This document shows, piece by piece, positions 1-10,739 of a stretch of DNA of 64,000 nt. The notes beneath the pieces are model-generated. The model searched no databases and was not told the DNA's origin. It worked only from the letters and a program-made list of their open reading frames with translations. Made by a program: the position numbers and the translations under genes. The DNA comes from Silene latifolia (taxonomy: Eukaryota > Streptophyta > Magnoliopsida > Caryophyllales > Caryophyllaceae), in contig NC_133538.1 of NCBI RefSeq assembly GCF_048544455.1, positions 36,457,469-36,521,468 on the forward strand. Reading direction: 5' to 3'. How positions within the stretch are numbered: the first letter of the stretch is position 1; the number at the start of each line of letters is the position of its first letter.

Positions 1-1
1 T

Positions 2-1739
2 AGAAAAATCATTAACAAAACTCCTTATGAAATACTACGAGGAAGAAAACCTAACATCTCCCATCTAAAGTGCTTTGGTAGTAAATGCTTTGTACATAAT
101 AATGGAAAAGACAACCTAGGCAAATTTGATGCTCGTAGTGATGAAGGTGTTTTTGTTGGTTATTCCGACCATAGTAAAGCTTACAAAGTTTATAACAAGA
201 GAACCATGAAAATGGAAGAAAGCGTTCATGTAATATTTGACGAATCTAGTCTCTTTGTTTCAAACACTCAGGTTAATGATGAAGATGATGTGGATGACGA
301 TGATTTCGAAATTGGAATGATACGTCATGACATGGATCTAGTCGTGGAAGAGGCCGAGCAACAGTTGGAGCCACTGTTGCTTGATGAGGCTGGCCAAAAT
401 TCAGGGGGAACTAACCCTCCCTCATCTCAAAATGAAGCCAGCTCATCCAGAGGGAATGAGAAGTGTAGTGAACCAACCACTAACCAAATTGAAAACAATC
501 CACAAACACCCTCACACAATATTCCCCATGCAACATCCATCAAAATCTGTTGCATCAGAACCAACCGAAACAAATGAGGCCTCTAACACCCTTGTTCCAA
601 AGAAATGGAAGCATCAAGGTTCTCATCCTCTATCAAATTTAACCAGTGACCTTACCTCTGGAATCAAAACCAGATCTTCTCTCCAAAATCATTGTGCTTT
701 CGAAGCATTCATATCACAAATTGAACCTACAAATATCACAATGGCCTTATCCGATGAATATTGGGTCACGGCTATGCAAGAAGAATTGGAGCAATTTGAG
801 AGAAACAAGGTATGGCATCTGGTCCCTAGACCATCTCAACGTACTGTAATTGGTACGAGATGGGTCTATCGCAATAAGCTTGATGATGTTGGAGAAATCG
901 TAAGGAATAAAGCTAGACTAGTGGTACAAGGGTTTAATCAACAAGAAGGGATTGATTACGATGAAACCTTTGCACCGGTAGCTAGGCTTGAGGCCATACG
1001 CATGCTCATAGCTTTTGCATCTCATGTTGGCATAAAACTTTTTCAAATGGATGTTAAAACCGCTTTCTTAAATGGCTATCTTGAAGAAGAAGTTTTTGTC
1101 GAACAACCTCCGGGCTTTATAAACAATGAGTTCCCTAATCACGTATTTAAACTTGACAAAGCACTTTATGGTTTAAAACAGGCTCCCCGAGCCTGGTATG
1201 ATAGGCTTTCCAAATTCCTATTAGAAAATGGCTTTATACGTGGTTCGGTTGATAAGACATTGTTTATCAAGTCACAGTCAGAGGAACTGTTGCTTGTGCA
1301 AGTTTATGTTGATGACATTATTTTTGGTGCAACTAACAACACTCTTTATAAGTACTTTTCGGATCTTATGACCTCTGAATTTGAAATGAGCATGATGGGA
1401 GAACTTGGATTTTTCCTTGGTCTTCAAATTAAGCAAGATGAAAAAGGCACCATGATCCACCAACAAAAGTACTTAAAGGAAATGATAAGTAAGTTTGGGT
1501 TAACTAGCTCGAATCCTATGCCTACACCTATGATTGCCAAGCTCAATCTTGACAAAGACGAAAATGGTAAGAGTGTTAGTGAAAGGGTATATCGAGGTAT
1601 GATCGGTTCATTGCTTTATTTAACCGCTAGTCGACCCGACATACAATTTAGTGTGTGTGTGTGTGTGTGTGTGCTCGTTTCCAATCAAATCCTAAAGAAT
1701 CACACTTCAAAGCCGTCAAACGAATTTTTAGGTATTTGA
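2..1739 (+). pseudogene. pol: Copia pol: integrase C-terminus and reverse transcriptase, frameshifted
   Basis: From base 2 the frame reads an integrase C-terminal region (KTPYEILRGRKP, then FVGYSDHSKAYKVYN), typical of Copia. It runs to a stop at 577. Reading shifts frame near 540 and continues through an acidic spacer into RT ([65 protein letters not shown]). The catalytic motif YVDD is intact (VYVDDIIFGAT). The ATG at 381 is not a real start; the frame there is downstream of the lost junction. After RPDIQFSV the frame is destroyed by a GT microsatellite and stops at 1739. The original product was a polyprotein cleaved by the element protease. Confidence 0.9.
1651..1673 (+). repeat. (GT)11 microsatellite inside pol
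   Basis: A 23-nt run of alternating G and T lies where Copia pol encodes a short Cys/Val-rich stretch between RT and RNase H (DIQFSVC...ARFQ). The RT frame enters it and a different frame leaves it as ARFQSNPKESHFKAVKRIFR, so the tract length has shifted the reading frame. Confidence 0.95.
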
Positions 1740-2257
1740 TTGGAACGCAAGGTTTATACCTTTGGTACCCAACTCATTATGACATTGATCTTGTAGGATT
1801 TTCGGATGCGGATTATGCCGGGAGTTCGTTGGACAGAAAAAGCACCTCGGGTATTGCCACCTTCTTAGGACCGTGCCTTATCTCATGGGCATCCAAGAAG
1901 CAAAATACCGTTGCTCTATCCACGGCCGAAAGTGAGTATGTAAGTGCCGCTCTTTGTTGTGCTCAAATTCTTTGGGTACGACAACAATTGCGTGATTACA
2001 GTCTTATTTTCAAAACTACTCCTATATTTTGTGATAATACAAGTGCCATTAACATCTCGAAAAATCCAATACAACATTCTAGGACAAAGCACATTGACAT
2101 AAGGCATCACTTTCTACGTGATCAAGTGGAAAAAGGAAATATATGTCTAACCTTTTGTAGAACGGAAAATCAAATTGCGGACATTTTTACAAAACCGTTA
2201 GAAAGGGAACAATTCGTAAAACTTCGGTTGGAAATTGGTTTGTTAGGCGACATGTGA
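1655..2257 (+). pseudogene. pol: Copia pol: RNase H domain and C-terminus
   Basis: This frame encodes the RT-RNase H connection and the Ty1/Copia RNase H. Recognisable blocks are LVGFSDADYAGSSLDRKSTS, WASKKQNTVALSTAESEYV, IFCDNTSAINISKNPIQHSR, TKHIDIRHHFLRDQV and the closing IADIFTKPLEREQF. The acidic residues expected of the RNase H active site (D of SDADYAG, E of STAESEY, D of FCDNTSA) are present. The apparent ATG at 1655 lies in the microsatellite; the domain was made as part of the upstream polyprotein. It ends at TGA 2255-2257, about 400 nt before the extra ORF. Confidence 0.92.
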
Positions 2258-2658
2258 CATAAATTAAAATTATCTTTCCCATATGATTGACTATAGATGA
2301 AATGATGTATATATGTTCTCAAGTTTAAAAATGTCTAAATTGCCATATAACAAGTGTACCGAAAAAAAGTTGCATTGGAACTCCACATTTTGCATTTGAA
2401 TTATTTTGCATTGAGCTTTGCACTACTTTATGTCCCATCTAGCACATCCTACACCAAGCCGCCCCCTATGCCATCATTACCCTCATTTAACACTCCACCT
2501 CAACCTTTAACCACTCCCTCCTTAATACTCCAACCGTCCATCAAACAAAACCCCCATGTAATAACCCCACTTTCCCATTTACCCACAATTTACTTCAAAA
2601 TTCAAAATTCTCTCAACCTCTTTCATCTTCCAAAACCGTCAAAACCATCACCCACAAA

Positions 2659-4686
2659 ATGGCTCCCAAAATATCAACTAGAAGAGAACTTCAAAACCTT
2701 AGAAATACATTCAACCCCAAATATATTGCCCAACAAAAAATGGCCACTCAATCCGCTGCAAGTATTGAAAAATCTGACAAACCCACCCCGTCTCCTTCCA
2801 AACCGCCAACAGTCAAACCAATTGTTGCACGAAAGAAATCCATGGCTGTCAAAGGAAGAGGCCGTGGTAGAGGAGGCCGTGGTGGATTGAAACGAAGCCC
2901 ACCAATCTCTTTGATGTTGGACTCAAATGTCGATGTTGATTCTGAGGAAGACGAGCCCACGCTCAAACAAATAGCAAGCAACATCCAAAAAGACAAAGAA
3001 ATTGATGATGATGTGATTGTTGCTACTATTGTTGAAGAAGAAAAGGAAACCGAGGTTGTTGGTGATGTTGTTGAGGAGGAAAAAGAAAAAGAATCAGAAA
3101 AGGTGAATGAGAAAGATGTTGAAAAGAAAAATGAAATTGAAAAGAATGATGATAAGAAAGAAAAAATGAGTGAAAAAGATGAGGAAAAAGAGAAAGAGAG
3201 TGAACTCGAAAAAGAAAAGGGAACAGTGAGTGAGAAAGATGCTGAAAAAATTGATTCCCCAAATCAAAATTCAGAAAAAGAAATCCTTCATGAGGAGGAG
3301 GTCATTCCAAACATTGAAACCACCAATGAACCCACCAATGAAGACACGGTAGCTGATGAATTTGACCCCCTTTCAACCGAAAAACCCAAAACAAAATCCC
3401 AAATCAAAATCACTGAACTATTTGGTGATGATGATGATATTATCACTGAAACCCCCATCAAATCAAAGGGAAAATCCAAGGCCGGTCTCAAAAGAAAGAA
3501 GGAATCAAAGCCGCAAACGGCTAAAAAGCCGAGGTACCAACGGAAGAAGGAGGTGGTCCTTCCAAAGGACGATGATGATGTTATTGATGATAAAATTCCT
3601 CTCAATACATGCACGGAGTTGATGATCACCACTCACGATGAGGCATTCAAAAACGAGGTTCTTGCTCATCTAAACTCTCTCGACCTTCCGGATGACACTC
3701 TCAAGCTATGTCACGGCATGCTTGCATGTTGCTTCCACAGTGGGAGACGTTACAAGAAAACATGGTATGATTCTTCTCCGGCTTTTGCATTCTTCGAAGC
3801 TGCTATTTATGGTCAGGGTTGGTTTAATCTCCTCGACAACCATTCTCCCGTTTACATGTCGGAGTTGATTCAGTTCTATGCAACAGTCAAGGTTGATGTT
3901 GCATCAGGAAATCTCTCGGCATTCATAAACCAAAAACCCTTTGCCTTGACCATTGACCAACTTGACTCTTACCTTGAGGTTGAAGCCGTGGGGCTTACTA
4001 CCTTTCCTAAGACCACTTGGGGTGATATTGATGAAGTTATGGCTAGTGAGGTTATGAGAACCCTTCGACCCGACAATGATAGTGGCACCACCAACATATA
4101 TGCCCATGAACTTCAAGCCCCCCATCGTTTCACCTTTAACCTTGTTCACCGAGCCATCTTACCAAGCAATAACAGTAGGGGACGATGTTCTCTCCTTGAG
4201 ATGCTCCTTATTCACCACATTATCAAACGTCGTCCCATCAATCTTCCCCATCTAATCTTCCACCGTATCAATGAGATTGCCCCCGACCTCCAAAAAGGGA
4301 AATTTGACAAGAAAACCGTGATTCCATATGGAATGTGGTTGTTCATTGTCTTCATGAAACAGAAGGTTGTCATGAAAGGTAGCCCCGGCATCGAAAAACT
4401 CAGTGATGACATGACCATGGGTTTTCTTTCTCAAATGACTTTGGCCATCAACAATGGAAAATTGACCCGCAAGTTCTCGGGTAGGGGTAAAACTGGTGCA
4501 ATAGTTGGTTCAACTGTTGAAATGGGTGTTGTTCTCGGTAAGTTAGACAAGCTTATGAACATGGTGTCCAAATTGGTTGTGGACAATGAGACTCTTAAGG
4601 AAGATGTTGCTGAGCTCAAAACCTTGAATGAAGATCTTATTGAGCGTGTGAAAGCTCTTGGTGGTCATGTGTCCGATGATGAATAA
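2659..4686 (+). CDS. Extra 3' ORF of Sirevirus-like element, 675 residues
   Basis: This uninterrupted ORF lies between pol and the 3' LTR, where Sireviruses carry an extra or so-called env-like gene. Residues 1-85 are basic with an RGRGRGGRGG patch. Residues 90-310 are highly charged, Lys/Glu-rich low-complexity sequence with KRKK patches that could be nuclear localisation signals. Residues about 315-590 form a globular region (HGMLACCFHSGRRYKKTWYD, FFEAAIYGQGWFNLLD, LLEMLLIHHIIKRRPIN) resembling the putative plant transposon protein family. The last 60 residues look like a coiled coil. I see no signal peptide or clear membrane anchor, which argues against an envelope glycoprotein. It is the only long intact ORF of the element. 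Function unknown; family assignment from memory. Confidence 0.8.
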   Translation: MAPKISTRRELQNLRNTFNPKYIAQQKMATQSAASIEKSDKPTPSPSKPPTVKPIVARKKSMAVKGRGRGRGGRGGLKRSPPISLMLDSNVDVDSEEDEPTLKQIASNIQKDKEIDDDVIVATIVEEEKETEVVGDVVEEEKEKESEKVNEKDVEKKNEIEKNDDKKEKMSEKDEEKEKESELEKEKGTVSEKDAEKIDSPNQNSEKEILHEEEVIPNIETTNEPTNEDTVADEFDPLSTEKPKTKSQIKITELFGDDDDIITETPIKSKGKSKAGLKRKKESKPQTAKKPRYQRKKEVVLPKDDDDVIDDKIPLNTCTELMITTHDEAFKNEVLAHLNSLDLPDDTLKLCHGMLACCFHSGRRYKKTWYDSSPAFAFFEAAIYGQGWFNLLDNHSPVYMSELIQFYATVKVDVASGNLSAFINQKPFALTIDQLDSYLEVEAVGLTTFPKTTWGDIDEVMASEVMRTLRPDNDSGTTNIYAHELQAPHRFTFNLVHRAILPSNNSRGRCSLLEMLLIHHIIKRRPINLPHLIFHRINEIAPDLQKGKFDKKTVIPYGMWLFIVFMKQKVVMKGSPGIEKLSDDMTMGFLSQMTLAINNGKLTRKFSGRGKTGAIVGSTVEMGVVLGKLDKLMNMVSKLVVDNETLKEDVAELKTLNEDLIERVKALGGHVSDDE

Positions 4687-5086
4687 GTCATCCGTACCTA
4701 CCCTTGCCCTCCTATCCTTTTGGCTCTTTGTTTTTAATTCTTATGAAAACTATGGGCTGTTTCTTTTATCTTATTTTGAACATTTGTCTTTGGTTTAATT
4801 CTGTACTACTTGAACATGTTTATGTCCTTCTCTTGATGATGTCAAGAGGGGGAAGTAGTTAAATTATGTGTTTATGTGTTAACTAACAACTCTTCGGCTA
4901 ACGTTCACCGTGAATTTGTCTTAGCTATGATGATTAGATGTTCTACTTAGGCCAAGCATGTTGACCCCCATTCACCTTGATCATGTTTAATTGATATTCT
5001 TATTATTTGGTTCAAAGACCGACTCACCATGGGCTTAGGGGGAACTTCACACATATTTAAAACTTGCCATCATCAAAGGGGGAATT
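4687..5086 (+). other. 3' noncoding region with repeated polypurine tracts
   Basis: No coding signal. Three purine-rich G5 tracts lie ahead of the LTR: AAGAGGGGGAAG near 4849, TTAGGGGGAA near 5036 and AAAGGGGGAA at about 5075-5084, the last only 2 bp from the LTR. The last is the likely primer for plus-strand DNA synthesis. Multiple polypurine tracts are a described feature of Sireviruses. Confidence 0.7.
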
Positions 5087-6498
5087 TGTTAGAACACACT
5101 TGGTTGATGATGCCAAGTTTCATTATGATTTAACTGTTTGCCTCTTAGTAAATGATTAGCAAATTGAAGCATCCCATGATTGTTCAAAGAAGTTCAAGGT
5201 GATCAAGATGAAGGACAAGTCAAGCATATCCATTGTCTAGAACAAATGTTGTAAACGAGGTAGTTCAACATATTTCTTTTATGCATAAGTTATGGCAAAA
5301 CCGTGCAACGATTCTGAGACCGTTGCACCATGGTTTCTGGTACTAACGAATGGAGAATTTTCGGGAAAATTTACAAGTGTTTGAAATTCCTTAAAAAGCT
5401 TTTATATGTTCAAGAAGAACATTATTTCAAAACTGAAGAACAAAAAGAACAAAAGAATATGCTTGCACAATAATTTAAAAGATGCCAATCCCATTTGTGC
5501 AAGTTGCCTTTCATGCTAAAAATGGGTCTTATGCTTTTTCCATTTGTGGCAAAATTGTGAGTTCCCATATTTTATGGGAAACACTCCTTCTCTTTTGAAA
5601 AACGCAGCCCCTTGAGCCTCTCAAACCTGATTGTTCTTTTATATTTTTTAAATGAAAATGCATGCTACAAACTTGTGGATATTAGATTAAAGTAGTGTTT
5701 AAGATCCTTCTCTTACACACTACCTTTCTCTATAAATAGCCACTTCATTTTTCATTTATTGCAAGACTTTGAAAGAGCATTCATTGTAAACACTTTGCAA
5801 ATCTTTTCAGCATTAAAAGCTTTGTTCTTCAATCATTTGCAAAACCGTTTTCTGTTTTTCAAAAGTCTTCAATTGTTTTTCAAAGCTGTAAAATCTCCAA
5901 GTATCAGTTCGCTTAACTGTTGCATAAACGAATATGTTCAATGATTCTCGTGTTTAGGTCTTAATTGTAATCTCCATGTTCTTAAGTGAACCACTGAGAT
6001 TCTGACTCTGTAAACCGTTGAGATAGAACCTTAAGTTTTGAAGCGGAGTAGCTTTGAGCAAGAGAAAGTCTTGAAGCGGAGTAGCTTTAAGCAATTGCAA
6101 CCGGAGTAGGTTGGCGAGTTGTTTCATTGTAATGGTTTAGTTAAGTTTGAGTAAATTTCTAAACAAGCAATAAAATAACGGTTGGACGTAGGCTCCGGAG
6201 TAGGAGCTGAACCAATTTTTTAAACATCGTCTTGTTTGTTTATTTACTTTCACGTTCTCTTATCATTTTTATTTTACACGTTAATCTACGCCAATGATCT
6301 TTGCAACAACGATGTCTCATCTTTGTTGCATAGACTGTTGCATCGTTTAATGAACTTACAATCCATTAAGTTTCTCAAACTCGTATCAATAGATCTTACT
6401 TGTGTTAGTCATTAACCAAGTAAGAGAGAAAATTTTTAAAAAGGTACACCTAATTCACCCCCTCCCACTCTTAGGTGTTTATCGTTCTTAACTCTTCA
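5087..6498 (+). repeat. 3' LTR of Sirevirus-like element
   Basis: The LTR starts TGTTAGAACAC directly after the polypurine tract. Its end is placed near ATCGTTCTTAACTCTTCA; the exact last base (6480-6498) is uncertain because no second LTR is visible. The end region contains CACCCCCTCCCACTCTTAGGTG, a pattern common near Copia LTR ends. A TATA box lies mid-LTR. Around 6040-6200 the word CGGAGTAG recurs four times, twice in a near-duplicated GAAGCGGAGTAGCTTT block. The ORF at 5759-5944 is judged to be spurious. Confidence 0.75.
5731..5737 (+). promoter_or_regulatory. LTR TATA box
   Basis: CTCTATAAATAGCC is a near-consensus plant TATA box inside the LTR, 645 bp from its left end. Transcription of a full element would start about 30 bp downstream at the U3/R border. 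Confidence 0.7.
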
Positions 6499-8144
6499 GA
6501 TATCGCCCGAGAAATCACCGAGATTCTCCGCGATCCGTCTGTGACGATCGATTAAGGACCGATTATATCGATACCGTGACCACGACCGATACCGAGATTT
6601 AAAACCATGGTTGCGTTCTCTTCAGTGCAAAGAAAAATCAGGCATAGCTTTCTAAATTAAAAGTCGAGTTAGCAACACGCCAAAAATATATAAAATTGAC
6701 ACTATCGTTATCTCATTACCGATACAAGAAGCTATCGGGAGTGCCTAAAGGATTCTCTATAATATAGGCTATGGGAACCGAATGCTACCTAAAGGTTCTG
6801 GTGCACGCTTTTGTTGCCGTTGCACAGGCTGAACTCTAACCAACAAGTGTATTCAGATTTAGTTTAACAACAACGGTTATAGTATAGGCAGGAGAGGATT
6901 TCAGGACAACAGTAATTATTATATCTCGAAATTATCAGTTTTCATGCCAATGCAGTTTGTATGATTTGTATCGTATTCGGTTTTCAGCGGTCTGACTAAG
7001 CCTAAATCTGGTTCTTTACATAACCGTGTAACGTGAACATCACAAACATCTTGAAACCACATACACGAAGCCAAATACACTACCAACTAAGACTGATCGC
7101 TCCCCAGCGGATACTTTTCTACTAAAATTATACTGACTACGGGGTGTTTGCGAAAAAAATAGTCTTTTCAAATGTGTCTAATACATTATGGGGATGCTTT
7201 TTGCCTCCATTATCAGAATTTACAATCACACAATCATTGCATACTACTTAGAACGCAGGCGTGTTTTCCCTAATAAAATGATCAGCCCCAAAACAAGTGC
7301 AGTGGGTTATATTCTAACCATAGTAAATACCATGCATTCAAACTATAAATGAATACTGGTGTAATCTTATGTGAACCCAATTCATCCTAAAGACAATGGC
7401 ATTCACATAGGCATTAAAGCATGCCATTGAATACGTTCCACATACGGAGTACATGTTACCAATAGCCCTATTTCACAGAAAAAAAAATGCATTCTAACAT
7501 CTAATGTGACCACTAATCCACAAAAGATTCGGTGCACCTACGGTTGAATGGCTTTACAATGTTTCACCTTTACCATTGTTGTACGACTCTATAGATTTTT
7601 TTACTTATAAATAGAAACATCATCAACAGGACACCATGTAAAGAAATCCAAAATATAAAACATCTTCAAATGGCATATCAATTTGTACAACCTTATACTT
7701 GCATTATGGCTAACGTGTTGGGTAAATTCCAGGACGATCACTATATTTGCAAAGATTTGCCTAGCCTACATGATACTTTTCAGCAACTCGGTTATCCTGT
7801 GCGTGCATTGCATCCAGTCGAGTGCAAATAATCCGGGCAATTACTTGAGATCATGTTAATTGAATTTGGTTCAGACTCCATTGCTTGCACATCTGCCTTC
7901 AAATTACAATCACATTTTGAATCGGTGGGCCATGGGCGTGCCGATTGGATTGCAACTTACAACCCACAGCCAGGTCCGTATCTTTGGGTGGCATCCAGAC
8001 TCGATTCCCATTACTTTAAGTGGCCTACGACATATTCACAAGTTCCGTATATGGTCAGGCATGAAGCTCGAGACCTCGCTATTGCGGAAGGTGTATGTGC
8101 TTACAGTAATGTCCATCTAATATTTTTCGCACTGCATTAGCAAG
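6499..8144. other. Unassigned sequence between Sirevirus LTR and MITE
   Basis: No domain is recognisable on either strand. Overlapping short ORFs in two frames at 7853-8140 share the reading PIGLQLTTHSQVRIFGWHPD, which looks like protein but matches no family I know. The first 100 bases (about 6500-6605) carry runs of CGAT and GACCGAT words. This may be remnant host sequence or an eroded element. Confidence 0.4.
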
Positions 8145-8152
8145 GTCTGGAG
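8145..8152 (+). repeat. 8-bp target-site duplication of MITE, left copy
   Basis: GTCTGGAG here is repeated exactly at 8837-8844. An 8-bp duplication is the signature of hAT-superfamily insertion. Confidence 0.9.
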
Positions 8153-8836
8153 TAGGGATGGCAGTGGGTCGGGGACCCGACCCAGACCCTGAGGGTCGGA
8201 CCCTAACGGGTCGGGTATGAGTCTTATTTTTTCAGACCCAATGGGTATGGGTCGGGTATGGGTCTTAAGAAAATATTTCGGGTCCGGGTCCGGGTCTAAG
8301 TTATGAGACCCATACCCGACCCTTAGACCCTTTATTAAAGAAAAAAAAATCAAAATTACAACTTTTCTGAATTCATAATGGCAGACTGTAGAAACCCAAC
8401 TAAAGTCTCTTTCTCTTCCCTCATCCCATAAAGTGATAAAACCCCACCAAACTCTTCTGACAATACCACCACTCCACCACTGTCACAAGAAAACCACCAC
8501 CACAGCACTGATACGCGACTGACAACCACCTCTCTAATAGTCGGCCGACGACCGACAACCACCATTAACGGCAGATTAATAAACTCATAATGTTAAAGTA
8601 GTATGATTTTTTTTTTTTTAATATTATAGACCCAATAGTATTAATCTTATTCTTAAAGTGGTTCAAACTCCTGACTCATTTGCAGACCTGACCTACCCTT
8701 ACCCATAGGGTCCGGTATGGGTCCTCAAATTTTAGACCCTTGCGGGTCTGGGTCGGGTACGGGTCCAAAGGAAAAATCTCGGGTCGGGTCCGGGTCTAGG
8801 CGGACCCTACCCAGACCCTACCCATTGCCATCCCTA
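8153..8836. mobile_element. hAT-type MITE (non-autonomous)
   Basis: The 684-bp element begins TAGGGATGGCAGTGGGTCGG and ends with the inverted version of TAGGGATGGCAATGGGTAGG. It is flanked by the perfect 8-bp duplication GTCTGGAG. Both subterminal 150-bp regions are packed with GGGTCGGGT/ACCCGACCC words in mixed orientation, able to fold into strong stems and likely transposase-binding repeats. The centre is AT-rich and has no transposase. A TAGGGATGGCAA terminus is familiar from plant hAT MITEs. It must have been moved by a transposase supplied elsewhere. Confidence 0.92.
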
Positions 8837-8844
8837 GTCTGGAG
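8837..8844 (+). repeat. 8-bp target-site duplication of MITE, right copy
   Basis: Exact copy of GTCTGGAG at 8145-8152. Confidence 0.9.
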
Positions 8845-9287
8845 ACATAATTGTCATAAAGCAGTATGTTATGCAAGGTTATGTTTTACTAATTAAATCA
8901 GTAATAATATTGTTCACAATTCTTGACATCACCATCTGTAATTTCATCTATTGCATCGCAGATAGTGCAGTTTTTTAAGATATTTCGTACCTCATTATGT
9001 TGCAGAACAAATAGTATTCCAACGAAATCGCATTCGAAAGTTGCTGAAAACACGTACCCCAATATACGTTAGCTATGCTCATTGCTACGGTTACTATGTT
9101 ATGTACACTTTACAATGTCAAAAATTCCGATGTTTTTATAATGTGCCATATATATCGTAGACCTGACACATAGTGCACGAATTTGTGGGGAGTACCGCGC
9201 AAATCGTCACTACGCATTACCTTAGACCTTAGACGCTCACAAATTGGGGAAATAGTAGGGCGCGGTGCAACAACTAGTCAATCAATA
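8845..9287. other. Unassigned sequence between MITE and Helitron
   Basis: This continues the sequence that was split by the MITE. I see no ORF, repeat or RNA gene. It ends with A9287, the expected A of a Helitron AT target site. Confidence 0.5.
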
Positions 9288-10739
9288 TCTATCTATTTAT
9301 ATTAATAAATAAAGCTTTTTTTCGAGCCATTATAGAGACTCCAACATTGCCAAAACACCTCGCTCTAATAAATAATGCTAAATAAATTATAACTATAAAA
9401 ATAAAATAAAATAAATCATCCGTAGAATAGTACTTCTATTAACTAGCCAACCCATTTGTGATATGACTTAAGAGTACCAGACCAAATAAAACGCTACATG
9501 CCTACGTATATTGAAATTAATTAACCATTAGAAATAAATATAAATTATTAGAGGATTACTCTTGATTAAACTAAAAGATAAGATTAATGAATACCTAAAC
9601 CAAATCAAATACAATTGACGATGAGCATATAAATATGATGTTTTTAAACCCAAAAAATTGTATATTGATGATTTACCGTTTACGCTCAGAAATTCCATCA
9701 TCATAATTGTGCGCTATTTCATTAAGGGCAACACAACATGCACAACTTCATTTATATACGTATTAGTTATTATACTTGCTTAATTGATAATTTGTTTATC
9801 ATATTCTTTGTGGTAATGATTAGATTTCTACACATGCGTAATTAGTTTTGAATTTTTATTATTATTTTTATAAAAAGTTTTAATGGTCTTTTTTTTCTTG
9901 ATTTCAGGACACTAAAACAAATTAATTGGTTGACATAATGAGCACATACTCTTGCTTATGGAATGATGCGCACTGCATTATAGTCCGTTTGCTATTGCTG
10001 AGTTATTAATATATTAAGTTTTGCTTTTTCGAGGTGAGCTTTTAACTTTAATATTTAAAAAATATATTTGTTAATAAATAATAATCGAATAGTTTAGTAT
10101 TTATTTATATTTTACCTGTAGTATTTATTTATATTTTACGTATCGTCTTTTTGTCAATTACTTGATGCTTTAAAATTGACAATCTATTTTAATGCATTCA
10201 TAGGTATTATGAGGCTCAAGAACTCTATGTCAGACTTTGTCATAAGGTAACTAGAGAGTTTTTATAGTGACTTAATGTTTCGATGTTTTTAATATAGACA
10301 ACTTATATTTTTAATAAATCATGTGTAGAAGGAGGGCCCAGTAGAGGAAGATTTAAAGACTTCTTCAGTTCTTCATAAGATAATTTCAGCACATGGTTTT
10401 GTTGGTTGATTGTTCATGCCGAGTTTGGATCTACTTTTTATGTTTGTAAAATTATAGGGTCATTTTATTATCTTACAAAACATCTTTAATTGGCGGAATT
10501 AATGGTGGTAATTTCAAGGGCTAAACTAAAGGTTGAAGCTTCATGTACATCTTTTTTATGCATTTGAGCTTTGTATTTAGCAAGCTAATGGTGTATTTCA
10601 AATCCTTATGCCTCTTAACCCCAATGTGTATTGTATATTGGAGAGGGTGTAAGATAATTGACATTCATTGGAGGTCAGAAAAGTAAAAGTAAAAAAAATA
10701 CATTATACTCTATGTTTGGATATACATATCCTTTTTGAA

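Larger units (their letters stand above)
1..6498 (+). mobile_element. Sirevirus-like Ty1/Copia retrotransposon, 3' part
   Basis: The window opens inside the integrase of a Ty1/Copia element. Going right there are the integrase C-terminus, reverse transcriptase, RNase H, a long extra ORF, several polypurine tracts and one LTR. The order IN-RT-RH marks Copia rather than Gypsy. The extra ORF between pol and the 3' LTR and the repeated polypurine tracts are traits known from the Sirevirus (SIRE/Maximus) lineage. The 5' LTR, gag and protease lie outside the window, so the target-site duplication cannot be checked. Pol is interrupted by two frameshifts, so this copy is inactive. Lineage assignment is inference from layout and RT sequence. 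Confidence 0.85.

Noticed and set aside
1278-1466. Minus-strand ORF inside the Copia RT
   Set aside because: It lies antisense to a strongly conserved RT domain and has no recognisable content; a shadow frame.
2748-3632. Several minus-strand ORFs opposite the Sirevirus extra ORF
   Set aside because: They are mirror readings of Lys/Glu-rich codons (Phe/Ser/Leu runs) and not genes.
2659-4686. Envelope glycoprotein identity for the extra ORF
   Set aside because: No signal peptide, no clear membrane span and no glycoprotein-like cysteine pattern; the position alone is not enough.
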